Assembly: GCA_020634135.1 (NCBI GenBank)
Contig: JACKCG010000022.1
Span: forward strand, 1-5,202
Direction of reading: 5' to 3'
Origin: Anaerolineaceae bacterium
Lineage (GTDB): Bacteria > Chloroflexota > Anaerolineae > Aggregatilineales > Phototrophicaceae
DNA: 5,202 nt
A program made the position numbers and the translations under genes. This document shows, piece after piece, positions 1 through 5,202 of this stretch (position 1 is its first letter; each line of letters begins with the position of its first letter). The notes under the pieces were generated by a model, which had not been told where the DNA came from, made no database searches, and worked only from the letters and a program-made list of their open reading frames with translations.

Positions 1-336
1 TTTGTGGGTGACATCTGGCAACCGGCCAGTATGCGCCGCATTCTATGGTTGCAGCGGCACGCACAGACATTCATCCAGCGTGGAATGAATGTGGCGCTGC
101 TCATCCACGACGACGTATACACTGTTTATGGGTTTTACGTGAGCAGCCCTACCACACCAGACTTCCCTCTGCTGGCTGATAAAGATGCGAAAGTACATGC
201 GCTCTTCAACATGGCACGTAATCCGGGGTTGGTGATACTGGATAGCACCCGGGTCATCCGTCACAAGTGGCTGATGCCCGACGAACGGGTGTGGCCGAAG
301 ATCAGCGAACTGCTGCACATGCTCGAAGTGATGTAG
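1..336 (+). CDS. Thioredoxin-fold / redoxin (AhpC-TSA-like) protein, 3' part only
   Basis: The frame is open from the first base of the window, so the gene begins upstream; the GTG at 4 is only the first start-like codon visible. The 111 residues seen (numbered from the codon at 1) look like the body of a peroxiredoxin/redoxin-type thioredoxin fold. There is a Trp-x-Pro segment and helix (residues 6-20), a hydrophobic strand (VALLIHDD, 31-38), a Phe-Pro-Leu-Leu-Ala-Asp segment (55-60) typical of redoxins, an Asn-Pro-Gly-Leu-Val-Ile-Leu-Asp stretch (74-81) with the likely cis-proline P75, and a final VIRHKW strand plus C-terminal helix. Where redoxins usually carry Trp-Cys-Pro-x-Cys, this protein reads Trp-Gln-Pro-Ala-Ser (6-10), and no cysteine occurs in the visible part. 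A classical thiol peroxidase or disulfide role is therefore doubtful unless a cysteine lies upstream. It converges on the amylase gene. The fold is fairly sure; the function is unknown. Confidence 0.7.
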   Translation, partial: FVGDIWQPASMRRILWLQRHAQTFIQRGMNVALLIHDDVYTVYGFYVSSPTTPDFPLLADKDAKVHALFNMARNPGLVILDSTRVIRHKWLMPDERVWPKISELLHMLEVM

Positions 337-342
337 AGAACC

Positions 343-371
343 CCGGGGGAGCGCAGGCCGCACTCCCCCGG
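343..371. terminator. GC-rich hairpin between convergent genes, possible bidirectional terminator
   Basis: Positions 343-351 and 363-371 are perfect 9-bp inverted repeats (CCGGGGGAG / CTCCCCCGG). The stem can continue past one mismatch (352/362) to 353-354/360-361, leaving a loop of about 5 nt. It sits 6 nt after the stop of the redoxin-like gene and 17 nt beyond the stop of the amylase gene, the expected place for a shared terminator. No T-run follows it on either strand, so it is not a canonical intrinsic terminator. It may instead act as a transcript-end stabiliser or a U-less terminator. Confidence 0.5.
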
Positions 372-388
372 CACGCAACCTAACGTCG

Positions 389-3300
389 TTAGCCGCAGCC
401 GTCCAGGTCGCGCCACTTGGCAATGACATCCTCTACCTGCATCAGGCCGTTTTCGTCGGGTGTGGCCGTCACGCGGCGGTTGGCAATCTCATCACAGGCA
501 TCCCCTTTTTCCACCGCCACCCAATCCGAACGCACATACTTGTACTCGATAGCCGAGCCTTCCAGCAGGTCGAGCGTAACCGTCCAGTGGGTGTCATCCA
601 CTTGAGTCATGGGGATACCCGCCGGGTCCCAGGTCGGGTAGCCGTTCCCGGCGAAATCTCCGGCAATATACACGGGGGGCGGGGTCGTATAGTCTGGCAC
701 CGTCACGATGAACGTCACCGGGACCATCTGGCGCTCAATCAGCACCGGATCGGTCAGCACCTGTTCCGACTCGTTCAGCGCACCATCCACCGCCGTGATC
801 GCGTAAATATAGGTTTCGCCTTCCACCACACCGGTATCTTTGTAAGTCGTGCCGTCGGCTGCCGGGACTTCCGCTACCAGCAGGATATCCCCTGCCGAAT
901 TGGTGCGATAAACCCGGTAGACGAATAAGTTGTCATCAGTGACGGTTTCCCATTCCAGCGATACGCCGGAAAGCGATGCCCGCAGGATGCTTACGCTCCC
1001 GGTTGCGGCGGGTGGTGTCGTATCATCCGAGGATTCCAGGGTCAGCAGCGGCAGGGTGCCGTCCGGCAGGGTGACAACCGTCCAGGTCAGCCCGGCGTCA
1101 GTGCTGAAACGTGCCACCGTCTGGAATGCGCCCACATCCTGCGGCGCAAAGGCGAAGCTGTACACATCCGCGCCATCCTGTTCGCCGCTGTAGGCCATCG
1201 GCTCCCAGTTCGCCGTTTCCAGGTCATCGCCAACAGGGACGAGCGCCGCCTGTGCTTGCACACCGGTTGCCTGCCCTTCGGCCTCGGTGACGCCATCCAC
1301 CTTCACCGCCGCCTGTAAGTCGGCTGTCACGCCGAACACCAGCCCCATCGTGCGTGACCCGGCAGCAGCATCGCCCAGATAGTACGCTGCGCTGATCGGG
1401 GCGCTGGCAGTACCGGCGACTCCGGCGCTCATCGGGCCGATTAACCGGGTGTCCGTTACCGGAGCAACCGCATAATAGTACCGGAAGCCGTTAGGCGCTT
1501 CGAGTTCGTAGCTGGTCGCGGCGATTGCACCAACGGTTGCCCGTTCATAGCCGCCAGTGGCAACCGGGCTGCGATACAACAAATAGCCCCTGGCGCCTTC
1601 AACTGGCTGCCAACTCACTGTCACACGGTTATTACCCCCGGTCACAGTGACTCCGGTTGGTGCCTCATTTGCTGTGAACACGCTGCTCTCAGCCGTCACC
1701 GTCCACACGTTGCCGCTGTTCGCGCCTACCCGCACCTGTGGATTGGCCGTGCCACTATCGAATGTCTGCCCGCCAAAGGCCGGTTCGAGCGTCAGACCAG
1801 AAGGAACTCGACCACCAAAGTCGAGCGATACTGTTTGCGCCGCGTCGCCGTTGTTCAGAACGACCAGTGCCATATTCCCCGCCGCCGTATCCAGCCGCAG
1901 GAAAGCATATACCCCGGTAACATCGTCGGTCACAAGCGTCACCATTTCGCCGGTTCGCAGTGCCGGATTTGCATGACGCAGCGCGGCAATCTGCTGGTAG
2001 AAGGCCAGCATGGCCTCATCCGGTGCGGGGTAGGCATCGCCCTCGGTATCGGCCCAGGGATATGGGGCACGGTTATACGGGTCATCCTGGAGTGTGCCGC
2101 CGTCATTCCTGCTGGGGGCGTCCAGGGCGATTTCATCGCCGTAGTAAATCGTCGGCGCGCCGGGCAATGTGAACTGTGCCAGCGCCGCTAATTGCTGTAA
2201 CTGTGGGTCATTGTTTACCACAAAGAACAGGCGGCTGGTGTCGTGGCTGTCGAGCAGGTTCAACAGGGCGTGATAGGCCTGCGCCGGGTAGTCTTCTTCT
2301 ATGGCGCGGATCACGCTGTTGAATTCACTGGGCGCTAAGGCTGAAATCAGCCGGTCGCCGTTTGAGTCGTTGTCCTGGTAGTCGCTATCGCGCACGTAGC
2401 CGAGGATGCCCGCCCGCAGCCGGTAGTTCATGGTCGAATCCCACTCGTCGCCTTGCAGCCACTCGGATGAATCCGCCCATTCTTCACCGATAATCACGGC
2501 GTCGGGGTTGGTATTTTTGACGACGGTGCGGAAGGCTTCCCAGTAGATGTTGTTCGGATCGCTGCCGTTGTCAATGTCGGGGGCAACATCCAGCCGCCAG
2601 CCGCCGATGCCCTCGCGTCCCCAGGTACGGGCAACACTGTTTTCATCGAGGAAGACGTACTTGCGTGTTTCGATGATGGTGTTGTTGATGCGCGGGATGC
2701 TGTCGAACCCGGCCCAGGAGACATAATACAGCGGGTCGGGGTCGCCGGCGCAGGGCGCTGGTTGGTTGGCGCGTGGTGCAGCGAAATAGAACCAACTGCG
2801 GTACGCGGAGTCCAGGCTCTCGCACGCACCATCGGTATCGAAGCGGTGGTAGCGATCAAAGATGGCGCTGTCGCTCGACATGTGGTTGAACACGCCGTCA
2901 AGGATAATGTGGATGCCGCGTGCGCTGGCCTCGCTGATAAGGGTCTGGAAATCTTCCAGCGTGCCGAGCATCGGGTCAATTTGCAGGAAGTCGGCGGTAT
3001 CATACCGGTGGTTGGAACGCGCCAGGAAGATCGGGTTGAGGTAAATGCCGGTTACGCCCAGTTCATGCAGGTAGTCCAGCTTCTCGGTGATACCCGCCAG
3101 GTCACCGCCGTAAAAGTCGCTGTTCCAGTAGCCGTTACCATTGGGCAGGAAGTCCACCCGACCATCCAGCATCGGTTCGTTCCAGGTTTCGTGGAAATAC
3201 AGCGGGAGTTCATTATAGAATGTCTCTGACCCATCTGCCGGGTCATTGCTCGTGTCGCCATTCCGGAAGCGATCCGGGAAAATCTGGTAAAGGACAGCAT

Positions 3301-3832
3301 TCTGCATCCATTCCGGGGTGACAAAAGCCGGGTCATACACCGTAATCTGGAAACTCAGATCAGGGCTTTCGCCATAGGCTGCGCCCGTGCCGCCTTCCTT
3401 GGCGGCGATGAAGGGGCCGTTATTCACGCGGGTGTCGTCTTCATAGTAGACCGTTCGTGCCCCTTTGGTGACGATGAAGCGGTACCACAAGACGGTTGTC
3501 TTGCGCCCGGTGTCCAGTGTCGCTTCCCAGAAATCATAGCCATCCGCAGTGGTGGCAACCACCTGCATCGGCAGGAGAGTCTGCTCCTGGTTACGGGTGT
3601 CCCACACACGGACAGAGGCCGAATCGAGATCGCCCGCAGTCGCCCGCAGCCGCAGCGTCACAGTGGTATTAAACGGCGTCGCGCCACCCGGCGTCCGGTA
3701 GAGGTCTGAACGGCTGTCATGCAGCAGGGCATCGGTGTTCATGTCACCAAACTGTGCCAGCAGCGAAACGCCCGGCAGCAGTATGACCAGCAGGCCGCAT
3801 ACAAAAGTCCAGCGTAAAAGTAGTTTAAGCAT
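389..3832 (-). CDS. Secreted multidomain GH13 alpha-amylase / neopullulanase-type enzyme with FnIII and CBM20-like modules
   Basis: This is a predicted extracellular hydrolase of alpha-1,4 (possibly also alpha-1,6) links in starch, pullulan or related glucans. Numbering is from the ATG at 3832 (1147 aa). Residues 1-26 are a signal peptide: K3/R7, a hydrophobic core, and likely cleavage near A26-Q27, with no lipobox. A CBM34-like beta domain (about 35-165) precedes the catalytic barrel (about 171-625). All GH13 motifs are intact: LNPIF plus SNHRYDTADF (265-282), DGVFNH (312-317), GWRLDVAPD with nucleophile D415, IIGEEW with acid/base E450, and LLDSHDTSR with H530/D531. The YQIFPDRFRNGD segment resembles neopullulanase/amylopullulanase subfamilies (GH13_20/39-like). 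After these come a C-terminal beta domain (636-720), FnIII (724-808), an Ig-like module (812-931), FnIII (939-1035) and a CBM20-like domain (1037-1144). The frame also opens further upstream, to 3925, but that would overlap the crotonase gene and bury the signal peptide. The chosen start has a GGAG 10 nt upstream. Exact specificity cannot be read from sequence. Confidence 0.93.
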   Translation of the reverse strand: MLKLLLRWTFVCGLLVILLPGVSLLAQFGDMNTDALLHDSRSDLYRTPGGATPFNTTVTLRLRATAGDLDSASVRVWDTRNQEQTLLPMQVVATTADGYDFWEATLDTGRKTTVLWYRFIVTKGARTVYYEDDTRVNNGPFIAAKEGGTGAAYGESPDLSFQITVYDPAFVTPEWMQNAVLYQIFPDRFRNGDTSNDPADGSETFYNELPLYFHETWNEPMLDGRVDFLPNGNGYWNSDFYGGDLAGITEKLDYLHELGVTGIYLNPIFLARSNHRYDTADFLQIDPMLGTLEDFQTLISEASARGIHIILDGVFNHMSSDSAIFDRYHRFDTDGACESLDSAYRSWFYFAAPRANQPAPCAGDPDPLYYVSWAGFDSIPRINNTIIETRKYVFLDENSVARTWGREGIGGWRLDVAPDIDNGSDPNNIYWEAFRTVVKNTNPDAVIIGEEWADSSEWLQGDEWDSTMNYRLRAGILGYVRDSDYQDNDSNGDRLISALAPSEFNSVIRAIEEDYPAQAYHALLNLLDSHDTSRLFFVVNNDPQLQQLAALAQFTLPGAPTIYYGDEIALDAPSRNDGGTLQDDPYNRAPYPWADTEGDAYPAPDEAMLAFYQQIAALRHANPALRTGEMVTLVTDDVTGVYAFLRLDTAAGNMALVVLNNGDAAQTVSLDFGGRVPSGLTLEPAFGGQTFDSGTANPQVRVGANSGNVWTVTAESSVFTANEAPTGVTVTGGNNRVTVSWQPVEGARGYLLYRSPVATGGYERATVGAIAATSYELEAPNGFRYYYAVAPVTDTRLIGPMSAGVAGTASAPISAAYYLGDAAAGSRTMGLVFGVTADLQAAVKVDGVTEAEGQATGVQAQAALVPVGDDLETANWEPMAYSGEQDGADVYSFAFAPQDVGAFQTVARFSTDAGLTWTVVTLPDGTLPLLTLESSDDTTPPAATGSVSILRASLSGVSLEWETVTDDNLFVYRVYRTNSAGDILLVAEVPAADGTTYKDTGVVEGETYIYAITAVDGALNESEQVLTDPVLIERQMVPVTFIVTVPDYTTPPPVYIAGDFAGNGYPTWDPAGIPMTQVDDTHWTVTLDLLEGSAIEYKYVRSDWVAVEKGDACDEIANRRVTATPDENGLMQVEDVIAKWRDLDGCG

Positions 3833-3842
3833 TTTCGCAATA

Positions 3843-3846
3843 CTCC
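3843..3846 (-). promoter_or_regulatory. Ribosome binding site of the amylase gene (GGAG), decides the start
   Basis: On the minus strand GGAG ends 10 nt before the ATG at 3832. The alternative in-frame ATG at 3850 has only a weak AGG upstream, and the one at 3925 lies inside the crotonase gene. The 3832 start also places the basic-then-hydrophobic signal peptide right at the N-terminus. Confidence 0.65.
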
Positions 3847-3866
3847 ACATAAACCTGACCAGAGCG

Positions 3867-3896
3867 ATGATACACCCCGGTCTATCCCATTGGCAA
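3867..3896 (-). promoter_or_regulatory. Sigma-70-like promoter for the amylase gene
   Basis: Reading the minus strand, TTGCCA (3896-3891) and TATCAT (3872-3867) each match the sigma-70 -35 and -10 consensus at five of six bases, separated by 18 bp. Transcription would begin near 3860, giving a leader of roughly 28 nt that contains the GGAG site before the ATG at 3832. The element lies wholly in the 77-bp gap between the crotonase stop and the amylase start. This suggests the amylase can be expressed independently of the upstream gene. It was predicted from consensus matches only. Confidence 0.55.
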
Positions 3897-3909
3897 GCGG
3901 ACAGTAGGG

Positions 3910-4701
3910 CTATTTTCCCTGCCATTTTACCGGCTGTTTGGTGAGGACGGCCTGTACCCCATTGACGAAGTCTTCGGTGCGGACGAGGACACTTTGTGCC
4001 CAGCCTTCGAGTTGCAGCCCGCGCTCCATATCGGTCATGCCGTTGATGACGCGCTTGGCATAACTGACTGCCAGTGGGGCGGCTTTCGCCAGTTCGTCTG
4101 CCAGGGCATCCCCCCGCGCCAGCAGGTCATCGCCGGGGACAACATGATTGACCACGCCCCAGCGTTCAGCATCGTATAAGTCCATGCTGCGCCCGGTCAT
4201 AATGTATTCTTTGGCACGCGCCGGGCCAACCAGCCGCGCCAGACGGGTCGTGCCGCCCACATCCGGGATCAGCCCCAGCAGCGATTCGGGCAGACCGATG
4301 CGGGTAGCTTCCGCCACGATACGGAAATCAGCGGCCAGCGCCAGTTCCATCCCCATTCCCAGGCAGAAGCCATGCATCAGGACGATAACCGGCAGCGACG
4401 ACGCCTCAAACTTGTTGACGATGCCCTGATAATAGGCCGTCAGCGGAAACAGATTATCGCGCCAGTTTTCGCCGAAGCGTTCTGCCGCGCTCATGAAGTC
4501 GGTGACATCAATCCCGGCGGAAAACCCCGCGCCTTCGCCGCGCAGCAGTACCGCCCGGATGCCGGAGATCGTCTCGGCGTGTTCAATGGCGGCGGCTAAA
4601 GCATCCATCATCTCGCGGTTGAGCGCATTACGTTTTTCGGGGCGGTTGAGGATGATCTCGAAGATATGGTCACGCTGGCGGGTCATAATCAGGTCGGACA
4701 T
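3910..4701 (-). CDS. Enoyl-CoA hydratase/isomerase family protein (crotonase)
   Basis: This cytoplasmic crotonase-fold enzyme has 263 aa, the usual length for a single-domain member. It acts on an acyl-CoA thioester, most plausibly hydrating or isomerising an enoyl-CoA in fatty-acid or related acid breakdown. The N-terminal LNRPEKRNALN (18-28) is the family signature. The first oxyanion-hole segment is GFSAGIDV (59-66). The second is HGFCLGMGMELALAADFRI (110-128), with E119 at the position of the first catalytic Glu of rat mitochondrial hydratase. E139 in GLPESLLG matches the second, so both acid residues are kept. IPDVGGTTRL (145-154) adds an Asp (D147) at the site that is catalytic in dienoyl-CoA isomerase and is also found in many bacterial homologues. 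The start at 4701 is backed by GAGGA 9 nt upstream; M6 is a less likely alternative. The amylase follows after 77 bp, with its own promoter candidate. Family is certain; substrate and exact reaction are not. Confidence 0.93.
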   Translation of the reverse strand: MSDLIMTRQRDHIFEIILNRPEKRNALNREMMDALAAAIEHAETISGIRAVLLRGEGAGFSAGIDVTDFMSAAERFGENWRDNLFPLTAYYQGIVNKFEASSLPVIVLMHGFCLGMGMELALAADFRIVAEATRIGLPESLLGLIPDVGGTTRLARLVGPARAKEYIMTGRSMDLYDAERWGVVNHVVPGDDLLARGDALADELAKAAPLAVSYAKRVINGMTDMERGLQLEGWAQSVLVRTEDFVNGVQAVLTKQPVKWQGK

Positions 4702-4710
4702 AAGCTCGTT

Positions 4711-4715
4711 TCCTC
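4711..4715 (-). promoter_or_regulatory. Ribosome binding site of the crotonase gene (GAGGA)
   Basis: On the minus strand GAGGA lies 9 nt before the ATG at 4701 and supports this start over the internal Met at residue 6. An ATG at 4718 just upstream overlaps this element but is out of frame with the gene. Confidence 0.6.
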
Positions 4716-4736
4716 ATGAAAGCTGAAAGGTGAAAA
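4716..4736. repeat. Three tandem 7-nt units (NTGAAAG-like) in the divergent intergenic region
   Basis: On the plus strand ATGAAAG, CTGAAAG and GTGAAAA follow one another directly, differing at the first base and, in the third unit, at the last. The array abuts the crotonase ribosome binding site and so probably lies in that gene's leader. It may be a small slippage repeat or a binding site; nothing in the sequence decides which. Confidence 0.4.
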
Positions 4737-4799
4737 ACACTCGATAAAAGCATACCCATATCGGGGCGGCTGTGCCAGCATTCACCCTCGCGCAGTGGC

Positions 4800-4804
4800 A
4801 GGTG
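4800..4804 (+). promoter_or_regulatory. Weak ribosome binding site (AGGTG) for the phospholipase C-like gene
   Basis: AGGTG ends 10 nt before the ATG at 4815 and 19 nt before the in-frame ATG at 4824. This spacing matches the 9-10 nt seen for the other two starts in the window and favours 4815, though the motif itself is imperfect. Confidence 0.35.
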
Positions 4805-4814
4805 TGGCGCTAAA

Positions 4815-5202
4815 ATGCGCAATATGCCGACACCATTCACACACCTCGAAATTGCTCAACGCCTGTTGGCAGACCCGCTGCTACCAGCCGAACTCCGTGA
4901 GGAACTGGCGCAGGAACGCGCCGCCTTTCTGCTCGGCAGTGTCGCAGCGGATGCCCATGTCAACGGCTTATCCCGCGAAGATACCCATTTTTACACCTAT
5001 ACCAATCCGATCACGCGCCCGCCCTGGCGTGCCATGCTGGACTATTTCCCGGCGATCAATCCCCCGCGCACGCCAGCGCATCGCGCTTTTCTGGCGGGGT
5101 ACGTCGCCCATCTGTCGGTGGATGTGGTCTGGACGCTGGACATGCTCGGCCCACATTTCGCCACCAGTGAATGGGGTGAATCGCGGGCGTTTCGTTTCCT
5201 CA
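4815..5202 (+). CDS. Zinc-dependent phospholipase C-like protein, 5' part only
   Basis: The reading frame runs off the right edge without a stop, with about 129 codons visible. Two in-frame ATGs compete. The one at 4815 has AGGTG 10 nt upstream. The one at 4824 gives the N-terminus MPTPFTHL, which is how many members of this family begin. Numbering from 4824, the protein shows H7, a segment AAFLLGSVAADAHVNG (33-48), REDTHFY (51-57) and AGYVAHLSVDVVW (91-103). The spaced Asp/His residues (D43, H45, D53, H55, H96, D100) are what the zinc-dependent phospholipase C fold (Zn_dep_PLPC) uses for metal binding. No signal peptide is seen, unlike the secreted Bacillus and Clostridium enzymes, so a cytoplasmic hydrolase of unknown substrate is more likely. 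The gene is divergent from the crotonase gene. Family is likely; function is uncertain, as the metal site cannot be completed from this fragment. Confidence 0.72.
   Translation, partial: MRNMPTPFTHLEIAQRLLADPLLPAELREELAQERAAFLLGSVAADAHVNGLSREDTHFYTYTNPITRPPWRAMLDYFPAINPPRTPAHRAFLAGYVAHLSVDVVWTLDMLGPHFATSEWGESRAFRFL

Noticed and set aside
43..429. 128-aa open frame on the minus strand across the end of the redoxin-like gene
   Set aside because: It lies antisense to a recognisable protein, crosses the intergenic hairpin and overlaps the amylase C-terminus; its translation has no family resemblance.
2494..3003. 169-aa minus-strand open frame within the amylase
   Set aside because: It is a shifted frame of the amylase with a low-complexity Thr/Ser/Pro/Ala-rich translation, typical of an out-of-frame shadow.
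2762..3229. 155-aa open frame on the plus strand inside the amylase gene
   Set aside because: It is antisense to the catalytic barrel, whose conserved motifs clearly define the coding frame; the long antisense opening follows from codon bias.
3833..3925. N-terminal extension of the amylase to an ATG at 3925
   Set aside because: It would overlap the end of the crotonase gene and put 31 extra residues before a well-formed signal peptide; GGAG spacing supports 3832.
4773..4800. Inverted repeat TGCCA...TGGCA in the divergent intergenic region
   Set aside because: Arms of only 5 bp with an 18-nt gap are expected by chance and match no known operator.
4968..5156. 62-aa minus-strand open frame near the right edge
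   Set aside because: It is antisense to the phospholipase C-like gene, which has recognisable family motifs in the same stretch.
1..5202. Mobile element, CRISPR, tRNA/rRNA or defence system
   Set aside because: No transposase, terminal repeats, spaced direct repeats, cloverleaf or known defence protein was seen; the window is filled by four recognisable housekeeping or metabolic genes.

Overview
The window reads as an ordinary chromosomal stretch of a moderately GC-rich free-living bacterium. The style of the genes fits an environmental Chloroflexota (Anaerolineae-like): a large secreted modular amylase built from FnIII, Ig-like and CBM20-like modules, and a zinc-dependent phospholipase C-like protein. 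This assignment is an inference from protein flavour only; there is no rRNA or other marker gene here. All coding starts that can be judged have a Shine-Dalgarno-like element about 9-10 nt upstream.

Layout, left to right. (1) Positions 1-336, + strand: the 3' part of a thioredoxin-fold/redoxin-like gene cut by the window edge. The position where a CxxC motif is expected reads Gln-Pro-Ala-Ser. (2) 337-388: a short gap between convergent genes, holding a GC-rich hairpin. (3) 389-3832, - strand: an exported multidomain GH13 alpha-amylase/neopullulanase/amylopullulanase-type enzyme of 1147 aa. It has a signal peptide, CBM34-like N domain, complete catalytic TIM barrel, C-terminal beta domain, FnIII, Ig-like module, FnIII and a terminal CBM20-like starch-binding domain. 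(4) 3833-3909, - strand: a promoter-bearing gap. (5) 3910-4701, - strand: an enoyl-CoA hydratase/isomerase (crotonase) of 263 aa. (6) 4702-4814: the intergenic region between divergent genes, with a small tandem heptamer. (7) From about 4815 to the window end, + strand: the 5' part of a zinc-dependent phospholipase C-like protein.

The genes do not form an obvious pathway. The amylase would act outside the cell on starch or related alpha-glucans, whereas the crotonase is a cytoplasmic acyl-CoA enzyme. They share a strand, but the amylase appears to have its own promoter, so co-transcription is not required. No mobile element, CRISPR array, tRNA, rRNA, phage gene or defence system is visible. 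I found no evidence for an undescribed multi-gene system. The points most worth following are the cysteine-free redoxin-like protein, the module order and substituted binding residue of the amylase tail, and the promoter/start architecture of the intergenic regions.
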